A DNA stretch of 64,000 bases. Origin: Alphaproteobacteria bacterium HGW-Alphaproteobacteria-1 (GTDB lineage Bacteria; Pseudomonadota; Alphaproteobacteria; Rhodobacterales; Rhodobacteraceae). Location of the stretch: the NCBI GenBank assembly GCA_002842985.1, contig PHEQ01000014.1, positions 1 to 64,000 on the forward strand. Reading direction: 5' to 3'. Positions 25,215-34,092 of the stretch are shown here, in pieces; position 1 is the stretch's first letter, and each line of letters opens with the position of its first letter. A model generated the notes under the pieces. That model did not search any database, was not told where the DNA came from, and was given only the letters and a program-made list of their open reading frames with translations. The position numbers were made by a program, and so were the translations under genes.

Positions 25215-25361
25215 ACTGTCCGCGCCCCGGCAACAATCGACTGTAGCTCACAGGTCGGTATCCAAGACTTGACAGCCGATTGAAGGAATTAACGCTTTGC
25301 GGGCGGCGCAATCGGCGTAAACTTGCCTATATTGAAACTGGGATTTTCTTGGGGGGAATTC

Positions 25362-26126
25362 ATGGTCTCGCAGATGAAATCCATCGGGATGCTGCTTGCG
25401 GTGCTTTTTCAGCGCCTCGCCACGCTTACATTCCTCATCGCCGCGCTCGCCCTCTCGGGGGCCACGATCGCCGCCGCTTTCGGACTGATCCCGTGGCTGG
25501 CGCTGGAGGCCCGCTTTGGCGACATAACCTATGACAATGCCGGTCAGATCGCCCAGATCGGCCTCACTGTTCTGGCGGTGCTCTTGTGCTTCTACCTGCC
25601 CGCCAATGCGCGCATCATGGCGCTCGAGACATCTCACCGGCGCTTCAATCTCGGGATGCAGGACGTGGCGCGCGCCTATGCCCTTGCGCATTCCGCAGAC
25701 CGCGCGGGGCTGTTCCACATGTCATCGGAGTTTGACGCGGTGCGCGAGCGGCTGGCCTATCTGCGCGACCACCCCGAGCTTGGGAGCCTCGAGCCGGACC
25801 TGCTCGAAGTGGCGGCGCAGATGTCGCATATCAGTCAGGAACTGGCCGATATCTATTCCGATGACAAGGTCGCGCGCGCCCGCGCCTTCCTGCGCCAGCG
25901 ACAGGAAGAGGTCGAGGCGTTCAATGCCCGGCTCGATCAGGCCAAGGCAATCAGCCAGGAATTGCGCCATTGGGCGCATGAGGTGGATCTTGAGGAAAGC
26001 GTCGCCGCCAGTCAGCTTTCGCGCCTGCGCGACGAATTGCGCGCGGTATTGCCGGAACTGGGCATGGAGCAGACCCTGCGCGCCGACGGCACGGTGATCG
26101 ACCTCGGCAAGAAGGCCGCCGAATAG
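25362..26126 (+). CDS. Membrane-anchored coiled-coil protein (relatives labelled 'DNA repair protein')
   Basis: A 254-residue protein. Two transmembrane helices (about residues 20-42 and 60-80) are followed by MALETSHRRFNLGMQDVARAYALAH and a long charged coiled coil (about 120-235, including VARARAFLRQRQEEVEAFNARL). As I recall, Rhodobacteraceae relatives are commonly annotated as DNA repair proteins, but nothing here resembles a repair enzyme. A GGGGGG run four to five bases before the ATG is a strong ribosome-binding site. A TTGACA (25269-25274) upstream may be a -35 box, without a convincing -10. Function unknown. Confidence 0.72.
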   Translation: MVSQMKSIGMLLAVLFQRLATLTFLIAALALSGATIAAAFGLIPWLALEARFGDITYDNAGQIAQIGLTVLAVLLCFYLPANARIMALETSHRRFNLGMQDVARAYALAHSADRAGLFHMSSEFDAVRERLAYLRDHPELGSLEPDLLEVAAQMSHISQELADIYSDDKVARARAFLRQRQEEVEAFNARLDQAKAISQELRHWAHEVDLEESVAASQLSRLRDELRAVLPELGMEQTLRADGTVIDLGKKAAE

Positions 26127-26183
26127 CTGAACCGGCCCGCGTTTCGCATTTGACGCCCCTCGCGCGCTCGGGCATGTCAGGGC

Positions 26184-27548
26184 ATGGCCAAGCTCTCGTC
26201 TTTCACCTGCACCGCCTGCGGCGCGACCCATTCGCGCTGGTCGGGGCGTTGCGATGCCTGCGGGGAATGGAATTCCATCGTCGAGGAGGCGCCGCTCTCC
26301 GAAGGCCCCAAGGGGCGCGGCCTTGGCGCGCGGCGCGGCAGCGCCATCGCGCTCAGCGATCTGGCCGCCGACGAGCCAGCCCCGCCGCGCACCCTGTCGG
26401 GCATGGCCGAGCTTGACCGCGTTCTTGGCGGCGGTCTCGTGCCCGCCAGCGCCATCCTTGTCGGCGGCGATCCCGGCATCGGCAAATCCACGCTGCTTTT
26501 GCAGGCTGCCGCGCTCTTTGCCCGGGCGGGGCTGAAAACCGTCTATGTCACCGGCGAGGAGGCGCGCGCGCAGGTGCGGATGCGCGCCGAGCGGCTGGAC
26601 CTGCGCGCAGCCCCGGTCAAGCTTGCCGCCGCCACCGCGCTGCGCGACATCCTGACCACATTGGAGGCGGAAAAGCCCGATCTGGTGATCATCGATTCGA
26701 TCCAGACCATGTGGTCGGATGCCATCGACGCCGCCCCCGGCAGTGTCTCACAGGTCCGCGCCGCAGCACATGAACTGACCAGTTTCGCCAAGCGCAGCGG
26801 CGCCAGCGTCGTGCTGGTGGGCCATGTCACCAAGGACGGCCAGATCGCGGGCCCCCGCGTGGTCGAGCACATGGTCGATTGCGTGCTCTATTTCGAGGGC
26901 GAGCGCGGGCATCAGTTCCGCATCCTGCGCTCGGTCAAGAACCGCTTCGGGCCCGCCGACGAGATCGGCGTGTTCGAGATGACAGGTGCAGGGCTGGCCG
27001 AGGTGGCCAACCCCTCGGCGCTGTTTCTCGCGGGGCGCGGCGCGCCCGCCCCCGGTTCGGTGGTATTCGCGGGCGTCGAGGGCACGCGGCCGCTGCTGGT
27101 CGAATTGCAGGCGCTGGTCGCCCCCACGCCGCACGCACAGCCGCGCCGCGCCGTGGTCGGCTGGGACGGCGCGCGGCTGGCGATGATTCTCGCCGTGCTC
27201 GAGGCGCGCTGCGGCATCCCCTTTGCCGGGCTTGATGTCTATCTCAACGTGGCGGGCGGGTTGCGCATCACCGAACCCGCCGCAGATCTGGCCGTGGCCG
27301 CCGCCCTCCTGAGCGCGCGCGAGGACGTGGCATTGCCGCCGGAAACGGTGGTTTTCGGGGAAATCAGCCTGTCGGGCGCGCTGCGCCCCGTGGGCCAGAC
27401 CGAAAACAGGTTGAAAGAGGCGCAAAAACTTGGTTTCACCAGCGCAATCGTGCCGTCGGGGGGAAAGACCGGCGGTGACAGCGGCCTCAGCCTGACCCGG
27501 ATGGGCGATCTGGTGTCGTTTGTGGGTGAGGTATTCGGCGCCGGTTGA
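26184..27548 (+). CDS. radA: DNA repair protein RadA
   Basis: A RecA-like ATPase with a Lon-like C-terminal domain that drives branch migration during recombinational repair. The 454-residue protein has the zinc finger CTACGATHSRWSGRCDAC, Walker A GGDPGIGKSTLLLQ, the RadA-specific KNRFGPADEIGVFEM, and the C-terminal S16-protease-like domain (GLDVYLNVAGGLRITEPAADLA). It is full length. cvpA follows after 25 bases, a conserved order in alphaproteobacteria. Confidence 0.96.
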   Translation: MAKLSSFTCTACGATHSRWSGRCDACGEWNSIVEEAPLSEGPKGRGLGARRGSAIALSDLAADEPAPPRTLSGMAELDRVLGGGLVPASAILVGGDPGIGKSTLLLQAAALFARAGLKTVYVTGEEARAQVRMRAERLDLRAAPVKLAAATALRDILTTLEAEKPDLVIIDSIQTMWSDAIDAAPGSVSQVRAAAHELTSFAKRSGASVVLVGHVTKDGQIAGPRVVEHMVDCVLYFEGERGHQFRILRSVKNRFGPADEIGVFEMTGAGLAEVANPSALFLAGRGAPAPGSVVFAGVEGTRPLLVELQALVAPTPHAQPRRAVVGWDGARLAMILAVLEARCGIPFAGLDVYLNVAGGLRITEPAADLAVAAALLSAREDVALPPETVVFGEISLSGALRPVGQTENRLKEAQKLGFTSAIVPSGGKTGGDSGLSLTRMGDLVSFVGEVFGAG

Positions 27549-27573
27549 GCGCGCCAAAGGGACGGGACACGGC

Positions 27574-28137
27574 ATGGACGGCTTTACCATCATCGACGGA
27601 GTCGTGGCGCTCTTCATCGTGCTGTCGGCGCTCTTGGCCTATTCGCGCGGTTTTGTGCGGGAATCGCTTGCCATCGCGGGCTGGATCGTCGCGGGCTTTG
27701 CCGCCTTCATCTTCGCGCCGCAGGTGGAGCCGCTGGTCAAGGAAGTGCCGGTGGTCGGCGAATTCATCGCCGATAGCTGCGAGCTGAGCATGATCGGTGC
27801 CTTTGCCGCCGTCTTTGCTGTGGCGCTCATCGTCGCCTCGCTGATCACGCCGTTGTTTTCGTCGCTGGTGCAACGCTCGGCGCTTGGCGGCATAGATCAG
27901 GGCCTTGGCTTCATCTTCGGGGTGGCGCGCGGCGTGCTGCTCATCGCCATCGCCTATTTCGTCTACGACACGGTGGTGAGTGCGCAATCCATCGCCATCA
28001 TCGACGACAGCCGCTCGGCGCGGGTCTTCGCGCACCTCACCGGCGCGATCGAGGGGCGCGATCCCGAACAGGCGCTTGGCTGGATCACCCGCCAATACGA
28101 ACAGCTTGTCGGTGCCTGCGATGCAACCAGCCTCTGA
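27574..28137 (+). CDS. cvpA: CvpA family membrane protein
   Basis: A 187-residue inner-membrane protein with four hydrophobic helices and the family motif GFVRESLAIAGWIVAGFAA near residue 28. CvpA was named for colicin V production in E. coli and affects envelope homeostasis; the mechanism is not known. The ATG at 27574 follows GGGACACGGC. It precedes purF, the same pairing as in E. coli. Confidence 0.9.
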   Translation: MDGFTIIDGVVALFIVLSALLAYSRGFVRESLAIAGWIVAGFAAFIFAPQVEPLVKEVPVVGEFIADSCELSMIGAFAAVFAVALIVASLITPLFSSLVQRSALGGIDQGLGFIFGVARGVLLIAIAYFVYDTVVSAQSIAIIDDSRSARVFAHLTGAIEGRDPEQALGWITRQYEQLVGACDATSL

Positions 28138-28260
28138 TGCCTGACGCAACGTAAGGCGGGGCCGCGCCTTCATGATAGTTTCGTGACACCGGCGGCGCGA
28201 AGGCTTATGAGGGGGGCCAAGCGACATGCCCGGATTCGGAGACTGCCCTTGTCCCCCCAG

Positions 28261-29718
28261 ATGCCCCCAGCCCACCCGTTCGACGATGACAAGCTGCGCG
28301 AGGAATGCGGCATATTCGGCGTCATAGGCCTGTCGGACGCCGCCAATTTCGTGGCCCTTGGCCTGCACGCCCTGCAACATCGCGGGCAAGAGGCGGGCGG
28401 CATTGTCAGTCATGATCCCGAACAGGGGTTCAACTCGGTGCGCCGATTCGGCTATGTGCGCGACAATTTCACCCGCGCCTCGCTGATGGAAAGCCTGCCG
28501 GGGCCGCTGGCGATCGGCCATGTGCGTTATTCCACCGCCGGATCGAAGGGCGCCGCGATCCGCGATGTGCAGCCCTTCTTCGGCGAGTTCTCCATGGGCG
28601 GCGCGGCGATTGCCCATAACGGCAACATCACCAATGCCGATGCGCTGCGAAAGGAGTTGATCGAGCGCGGTTCGATCTTTCAGTCGGGCTCTGACAGCGA
28701 ATGCATCATTCACCTCATGGCCCGCTCGCTGCAACGCAACATCCCCGAGCGGATGGAGGATGCGCTGCGCCGGGTCGAGGGGGCTTTTTCCGTCGTCGCG
28801 ATGACCCGGTCCGAGCTCATTGGCGTGCGCGACCCTCTGGGTGTGCGCCCGCTTGTCCTCGGGCAATTGGGCGACGGCTGGGTGCTGAGTTCGGAGACCT
28901 GCGCGCTCGACATCATCGGCGCGCAGCTTGTGCGAGAGATCGAGCCAGGCGAAATGGTGGTGATTTCCGCCAAGAGCGGCGTCGAGAGCCATTTCCCCTT
29001 CCGCCGACAGCCGTCCAGGTTCTGTATCTTCGAGCATGTCTATTTCTCACGCCCCGATTCGCTCATCGGTGGGCGCTCGGTCTATGAGACGCGCCACCAG
29101 ATCGGCGTGGAACTGGCGCGCGAGGCGCCCGTCGAGGCCGATCTGGTCTGCCCGGTGCCGGACAGCGGCACCCCCGCAGCCATCGGCTTCAGTCAGGAAT
29201 CGAGCATCCCGTTCGCCATGGGGATCATCCGCAATCAATACATGGGCCGCACCTTCATCGAGCCGACCGAGCAGATCCGCAACATGGGTGTGCGCCTCAA
29301 GCTCAACGTCAACCGCGCGCTGATCAAGGGCAAGCGCGTGGTCCTGGTCGATGACAGCGTGGTGCGCGGCACAACCAGCCGCAAGATCAAGGAAATGGTG
29401 CTCGACGCGGGCGCGGCCGAGGTGCATTTCCGCATCGCCTCGCCGCCGACCGCGTGGCCCTGTTTCTACGGGGTGGACACGCCGCAGCGCGAGAAACTTC
29501 TGGCCGCCACCATGTCCGAAGAAGAGATGCGCGTGCATTTGCAGGTGGACAGCCTCAAGTTCATCACGCTCGACGGCCTTTACCGCGCCGTCGGCCAGGC
29601 CACCGGGCGCAATGCCGCCTGCCCGCAATATTGCGATGCCTGTTTCTCTGGCGACTATCCCGTTGCCCCCTCGGACATGATCGAAAAGGGATTTGTCCTC
29701 AAGGCCGCGGCCGAATAG
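28261..29718 (+). CDS. purF: Amidophosphoribosyltransferase
   Basis: First step of purine synthesis: PRPP plus glutamine gives phosphoribosylamine. After a propeptide (MPPAHPFDDDKLREE) the protein has the catalytic N-terminal cysteine in CGIFGVIG. It also has HRGQEAGG, the PRPP loop VVLVDDSVVRGTTS and a C-terminal cysteine cluster (CPQYCDACFSGDYP) fitting the Fe-S-containing class. It has 485 residues from this ATG. A TTG four codons upstream (28249) has the better-spaced GGAG ribosome-binding site and may be the true start. Confidence 0.95.
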   Translation: MPPAHPFDDDKLREECGIFGVIGLSDAANFVALGLHALQHRGQEAGGIVSHDPEQGFNSVRRFGYVRDNFTRASLMESLPGPLAIGHVRYSTAGSKGAAIRDVQPFFGEFSMGGAAIAHNGNITNADALRKELIERGSIFQSGSDSECIIHLMARSLQRNIPERMEDALRRVEGAFSVVAMTRSELIGVRDPLGVRPLVLGQLGDGWVLSSETCALDIIGAQLVREIEPGEMVVISAKSGVESHFPFRRQPSRFCIFEHVYFSRPDSLIGGRSVYETRHQIGVELAREAPVEADLVCPVPDSGTPAAIGFSQESSIPFAMGIIRNQYMGRTFIEPTEQIRNMGVRLKLNVNRALIKGKRVVLVDDSVVRGTTSRKIKEMVLDAGAAEVHFRIASPPTAWPCFYGVDTPQREKLLAATMSEEEMRVHLQVDSLKFITLDGLYRAVGQATGRNAACPQYCDACFSGDYPVAPSDMIEKGFVLKAAAE

Positions 29719-29841
29719 GCGGGATCGCGCGCACGTGCGGCGCGCCAGCGGCGGGCTTTCGCCGCAATGCAGCAATCCCCCTTCCCCCCGCCGACACATC
29801 TGACTAGATCGCCTGTCACCACAGCGTCAGACAGGCACATC

Positions 29842-30105
29842 ATGAGCGATCAGACAGAGACCCCGGCCGCAACCCTCGCAGCGGCAACCGCCAGCGCGGA
29901 CTTCCCCCGGCGCGGTCCGGCCCTTATCGGAACGCTGCACGGGCCAGAGGTCGCCCGCGCGCTCTTGCGGAGCGAGAGCGGCGAGATCCGCACCGTCGAG
30001 ACCGGCGCGCGCATCGGCACCGCCACCGTCGCCGCAATCGGCGAGGGCGTGGTGATCCTCAATGACCGGGGCCGCGCAGAGCGGCTTGAAATGCCGCGCG
30101 GCTGA
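29842..30105 (+). CDS. Small hypothetical protein with a PilP/GspC-like segment
   Basis: An 87-residue protein whose second half (ALIGTLHGPEVARALLRSESG, then TATVAAIGEGVVILNDRGRAERLEM) resembles the beta-rich periplasmic domain of GspC/PilP proteins: 'lvGt...p..A.v....g....v..G..i.g..v..I....V.l...G'. There is no signal peptide or transmembrane helix, so export is not expected. It lies between purF and ppiD on the same strand. The function is unknown. Confidence 0.65.
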   Translation: MSDQTETPAATLAAATASADFPRRGPALIGTLHGPEVARALLRSESGEIRTVETGARIGTATVAAIGEGVVILNDRGRAERLEMPRG

Positions 30106-30182
30106 GCCCTCCCACCCTTGCCCCGCCCCCCCGCACCGCATAGACAGAAGCGCGGATGCAACAGACGGGATCGGGGTCAGCC

Positions 30183-32021
30183 ATGGCAGGCAAGGGCATT
30201 TCCAAGGGCGCAATGTGGGTTCTGATGGGGCTTCTCATCATCGGGCTTGGCGGCTTCGGCGTCACCAATCTCGGCGGGGCTGTGCGCAGCGTGGGCCACG
30301 TCGGCACCGCAGAGATCGACGTCAACACCTATGCCCGCGCGCTGCGCGATGAAATGAACGCGCTCTCCGCGCAACGCGGCGCGCCGGTCAGCTTCGCGCA
30401 GGCCCGCGAGGCGGGGCTTGACCAGCGGGTGCTCGCCCAGCTTGTCGCGCGCGCGGCGCTGGAACACGAGGCGGGCGCGCTCGGCATTTCCGTGGGCGAC
30501 GAGACCCTGCGCACCGAAATCCTCGCCATTCCCGGCTTTCGCGCCGCCGACGGCAGCTTCGACCGGCAGGCCTATCGCTTTGCGCTGCAACAGTCGGGGC
30601 TGAACGAGACCCAGTTCGAGCAAAGCATACGCGCCGAAACCTCGGCCACGCTGGTGCAGGCGGCGGCGCTTGCGGGTCTGCGCCCGCCGGCCACCTATAC
30701 CGACGCGATGATCGACTGGCTGGGAGAACGCCGCAGCCTCGCCTTCGCCACGCTCGACCGCGGCAATCTCGAAACCGGTCTGCCGGAGCCCTCCGAGGAC
30801 GACCTGCGCGCCTATCACCAGAGCCACCTGCCGGATTTCACCACACCCGAGGCGCGCCGCCTGACCTATGTTCATGTGACGCCGGAGATGATCCTCGATA
30901 CGGTCGAGGTGGACGAGGCCACGCTGCGGGCCGCCTATGCCGAGCGCGCGAGCGAATACAACCTCCCCGAACGCCGCCTTGTGGAACGTCTCGTCTTCGC
31001 CGACGAAGCCGCCGCCACCCGCGCGATGGAGCGTCTTGCGCAAGGTATCCGCCTCGAGATGCTGGTCTCGGAACGCGGGCTGGAAATGGCCGATATCGAC
31101 ATGGGAGATGTCACCGCCGCCGATCTCGGCCCCGCCGCCGACACGGTCTTTGCCGCCCCCGTGGGCGAGGTGGTGGGACCGGTCGAAACCAATCTCGGGC
31201 CCGCACTCTTTCGCGTCAACGCCGTGCTGTCGGCACAGGAGACACCCTTCGAGGAGGCCCGTGCCGAGTTGCGCGACACGCTTGCGCTTGACCGCGCGCG
31301 GCGCGTGATCGACACGCTCGGGCAATCCGCCGACGACCTTCTGGCCGGTGGCGCCACTCTCGAGGATGTGGCGCGCGAGACCGAGCTGGAATTGGGCCAG
31401 ATCGACTGGCACCCCGAAATGTCCGAGGGGATCGCGGGCTATCCTTCGTTCCGCCGCGCCGCCGGGGAGGTGCGCGAAAGCAGCTATCCCAAGGTGGAGC
31501 CGCTTGAGGATGGCGGCATCTTCGCGCTGCGTCTCGACGGGATCATCGAGCCGCGCATCCTGCCGCTTGACGAGGTGCGCGACGCGGTGCGCACAGGCTG
31601 GCGCGCCGACGCCACCGTGGCCGCGCTGCGCGCGCAGGCCGAACCGCTGGCCGAGGGGCTCGGGCGCGGCGAGAGCTTTGCCGATCTCGGCCTTACCGCC
31701 ACCGAGGTCACCGACATCACCCGCCGCGACTATCGCGCCGACGCACCGCCCGAATTCATCAACACGGTGTTCGACATGGCGCAGGGCGAGGTGCGCCTGA
31801 TCGAGGGCACGGCACGGCTGTTCGTGCTGCGGCTTGACAGCATTGCCCCGGCCGACGCGGACGATCCCGACATTGCCCGCATCGCCACAGCCCTTGGCGA
31901 ACAGGTCACCGCCGATCTCGGTCAGGACCTGTTCCAGCTTCTGGCCGACGACATCCGCGCCCGCGCGGGCGTTACGCTCGATCAGGCGGCGCTTAACGCC
32001 GTGCACGCCAACTTCAACTGA
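30183..32021 (+). CDS. ppiD: Peptidyl-prolyl isomerase PpiD-like folding factor
   Basis: An inner-membrane anchored periplasmic chaperone of 612 residues. It has a short cytoplasmic start, one helix (MWVLMGLLIIGLGGFGVTNL), a SurA_N-like domain with LNETQFEQSIRAETSATL, and one or two parvulin-type domains in the middle (the stretch VGEVVGPVETNLGPALFRVNAVL is typical). It helps outer-membrane proteins fold. An upstream ATG (30156) would add nine residues. trpE follows after 12 bases. Confidence 0.9.
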   Translation: MAGKGISKGAMWVLMGLLIIGLGGFGVTNLGGAVRSVGHVGTAEIDVNTYARALRDEMNALSAQRGAPVSFAQAREAGLDQRVLAQLVARAALEHEAGALGISVGDETLRTEILAIPGFRAADGSFDRQAYRFALQQSGLNETQFEQSIRAETSATLVQAAALAGLRPPATYTDAMIDWLGERRSLAFATLDRGNLETGLPEPSEDDLRAYHQSHLPDFTTPEARRLTYVHVTPEMILDTVEVDEATLRAAYAERASEYNLPERRLVERLVFADEAAATRAMERLAQGIRLEMLVSERGLEMADIDMGDVTAADLGPAADTVFAAPVGEVVGPVETNLGPALFRVNAVLSAQETPFEEARAELRDTLALDRARRVIDTLGQSADDLLAGGATLEDVARETELELGQIDWHPEMSEGIAGYPSFRRAAGEVRESSYPKVEPLEDGGIFALRLDGIIEPRILPLDEVRDAVRTGWRADATVAALRAQAEPLAEGLGRGESFADLGLTATEVTDITRRDYRADAPPEFINTVFDMAQGEVRLIEGTARLFVLRLDSIAPADADDPDIARIATALGEQVTADLGQDLFQLLADDIRARAGVTLDQAALNAVHANFN

Positions 32022-32033
32022 GGACTGCCCGCC

Positions 32034-33545
32034 TTGGATCTGACCCCCGACTACGACAGCTTTGCCCGCGCCTATGAGGCGGGGGAAAATCAGGTGGTCT
32101 ATACGCGCCTTGCCGCCGATCTCGACACGCCTGTGTCGCTCATGCTCAAGCTGACGGGCGCGGCGCGCGATGCGTTCCTGCTCGAATCGGTGACCGGAGG
32201 CGAGGTGCGCGGGCGCTATTCGATCATCGGCATGAAGCCCGACGTGATCTGGCAATGCCACGGGCAAACAAGCCGTATCAACCGCGCCGCGCGCTTTGAC
32301 CCGGACGCCTATCAACCCGAGACGGGCGACCCGCTCGCCAATCTCCGCGCGCTCATCGCCGAGAGCCGGATTGCGCTGCCCGAGGACCTGCCCGCCGCCA
32401 GCGCCGGGCTCTTCGGCTATCTCGGCTATGACATGATCCGGCTGGTGGAACACCTGCCCGACGTGCCGCCCGACACGCTCGGCCTGCCCGACGCGGTGAT
32501 GCTGCGGCCCTCGGTCGTGGCCGTTCTCGACGGGGTCAAGGGCGAGGTGATCGTCGTCGCCCCCGCCTGGGCTGGATCGGGGCAATCGGCGCGCGCGGCT
32601 TATGCGCAGGCGGCCGAGCGGGTGATGGACGCGGTCCGTGACCTCGAGCGCGCCCTGCCTCAGGCCAGCCGCAACCTCGGCGCGGCCCACGAAGACGCGG
32701 CCCCGGTGTCGAACTTCACCCGAGAGGGCTACAAGGCGGCGGTGGAGACGGCGCGGGACTATATCCGGGCGGGCGACATCTTTCAGGTGGTGCCGTCGCA
32801 ACGTTGGACGCAGGATTTTCAGCGCCCACCATTTTCACTTTATCGCTCTTTGCGGCGCACAAACCCGTCTCCTTTCATGTTTTATTTTAACTTTGGCAAC
32901 TTTCAGGTGATCGGCGCCAGTCCCGAAATCCTGGTGCGCGTCATGGGCGGCGAGGTCACGATCCGCCCCATCGCGGGCACCCGCCCGCGCGGGGCAACCC
33001 CCGAGGAGGATCGCGCGCTCGAGGCCGATCTGCTGGCCGACCAGAAGGAACTGGCCGAACATCTCATGCTGCTCGATCTGGGGCGGAACGACGTGGGCCG
33101 CGTCGCGCGCACCGGCACTGTGCGCCCGACCGAACAATTCGTGATCGAACGCTACAGCCATGTCATGCACATCGTCTCGAACGTGGTGGGCGAGTTGTCC
33201 GACGAGCATGACGCGCTCTCGGCGCTTCTGGCCGGCCTGCCCGCGGGCACGGTCTCGGGCGCGCCCAAGGTGCGCGCCATGCAGATCATCGACGAGCTGG
33301 AGCCGGAAAAACGCGGTGTCTATGGTGGCGGCGTCGGATATTTCAGCGCGGGCGGCGACATGGATGTGTGCATCGCGCTGCGCACGGCGGTGGTGAAGGA
33401 CAAAAAGCTTTACATTCAGGCGGGCGGTGGCGTGGTTTATGACAGCGACCCCGAGGCCGAGTATATGGAGACGGTCCACAAATCCAACGCGATCCGCCGC
33501 GCGGCAGCGGATGCGGCGCGGTTCGACGGTGGCGGCAACGGCTGA
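32034..33545 (+). CDS. trpE: Anthranilate synthase component I
   Basis: Makes anthranilate from chorismate in tryptophan synthesis. The 503-residue protein starts at TTG (AGGACTGCCCGCC upstream) with MDLTPDYDSFARAYEAG. It contains the chorismate-binding core PIAGTRPRGATPEED, LLDLGRNDVGRV and GAPKVRAMQIIDELEPEKRG. No trpG or trpDC follows within the window. The tract 32815-32905 is distinctly AT-rich (for example five TTT codons close together) within a GC-rich gene. Confidence 0.95.
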   Translation: MDLTPDYDSFARAYEAGENQVVYTRLAADLDTPVSLMLKLTGAARDAFLLESVTGGEVRGRYSIIGMKPDVIWQCHGQTSRINRAARFDPDAYQPETGDPLANLRALIAESRIALPEDLPAASAGLFGYLGYDMIRLVEHLPDVPPDTLGLPDAVMLRPSVVAVLDGVKGEVIVVAPAWAGSGQSARAAYAQAAERVMDAVRDLERALPQASRNLGAAHEDAAPVSNFTREGYKAAVETARDYIRAGDIFQVVPSQRWTQDFQRPPFSLYRSLRRTNPSPFMFYFNFGNFQVIGASPEILVRVMGGEVTIRPIAGTRPRGATPEEDRALEADLLADQKELAEHLMLLDLGRNDVGRVARTGTVRPTEQFVIERYSHVMHIVSNVVGELSDEHDALSALLAGLPAGTVSGAPKVRAMQIIDELEPEKRGVYGGGVGYFSAGGDMDVCIALRTAVVKDKKLYIQAGGGVVYDSDPEAEYMETVHKSNAIRRAAADAARFDGGGNG

Positions 33546-33551
33546 GCGCAC

Positions 33552-33603
33552 GCAAGAATTTCATCCGAAATTCTTGCCGAAAATTCTTCGAACGAAGAAT
33601 TTT
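33552..33603. repeat. Twin AT-rich hairpins, copy 2
   Basis: GCAAGAATTTC-ATCC-GAAATTCTTGC (33552-33577) is followed by AAAATTCTTCG-AA-CGAAGAATTTT (33580-33603). It starts seven bases after the trpE stop and would work as a terminator-like structure in either direction. Confidence 0.8.
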
Positions 33604-33662
33604 GCAGTGAGCGTGCCGTTGCGCGCTTGTCCACGTCAAGAGGCCGGTTGCGCGAGGATATC

Positions 33663-33676
33663 TTCTATAATTAGAA
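33663..33676. promoter_or_regulatory. AT-rich palindrome over a TATAAT box, candidate operator
   Basis: TTCTA-TAAT-TAGAA is a perfect palindrome that covers a consensus -10 TATAAT (33666-33671). The -35 region is poor, which fits an activated or weak promoter. It lies just upstream of the rhodanese pseudogene. AT-rich palindromes over the -10 are typical of ArsR-family sulfide/persulfide repressors such as BigR and SqrR; that assignment is inference. Confidence 0.45.
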
Positions 33677-33689
33677 TATATAGGGGCCT

Positions 33690-34054
33690 GCCGTGCCCCC
33701 TCAGCCCCGCCGCGCTCGCTCAGCGAACCGGTTGCCGCCGATGTCCTGCCCGAATCCAAGCAAACCGCCACCTGGCTTTACATCACCGCCGCCGACGCCG
33801 CGCATGTGCTTGCAAAAGCATCCCAATGTTGCCCTGGTGGATGTGCACACCCCGGCGGAGATCACGCTGATCGGCTACGCCACCGCCATCGCCAAGCTGA
33901 CCGAGACGGGGGTGAGCGTGGCGCTTTACAATTCGTCGGCGGGTTCGAGGGCGACAAGGGCGAAATCGGCGCGCGCGACCTCGACGGCTGGCGCAACGCG
34001 GGCCTGCCCTGGACCTACACCATCCGCGAGGGACTGCGCCCCTGCCATAACTGA
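33690..34054 (+). pseudogene. Rhodanese-like periplasmic protein, frameshifted
   Basis: Pieces of one protein appear in changing frames: a signal-peptide end (LSPAALAQ), then VAADVLPESKQTATWLYITAA and DAAHVLAK. The next frame gives HPNVALVDVHTPAEITLIGYA, and a third frame gives GGFEGDKGEIGARDLDGWRN and AGLPWTY up to a stop at 34054. VALVDVHTPAEI and the 'GGFEGD...GWRNAGLPW' end are hallmarks of rhodanese domains, but the segment that carries the active-site cysteine loop is missing. At least three frame changes plus a deletion make it a clear relic. The promoter upstream partly survives. Confidence 0.8.
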
Positions 34055-34092
34055 GCCTTGCCGGACCATCGCGCGTGAGGCATGAGGCGATC

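Noticed and set aside
25269..25297. Sigma-70 promoter with a perfect TTGACA upstream of the coiled-coil protein gene
   Set aside because: No acceptable -10 hexamer lies 16-18 bases downstream (AACGCT/ACGCTT), so it is mentioned only as a possible -35 box.
29719..29841. Terminator GCGGCG-N6-CGCCGC after purF
   Set aside because: The six-pair stem lacks a T-run on either strand.
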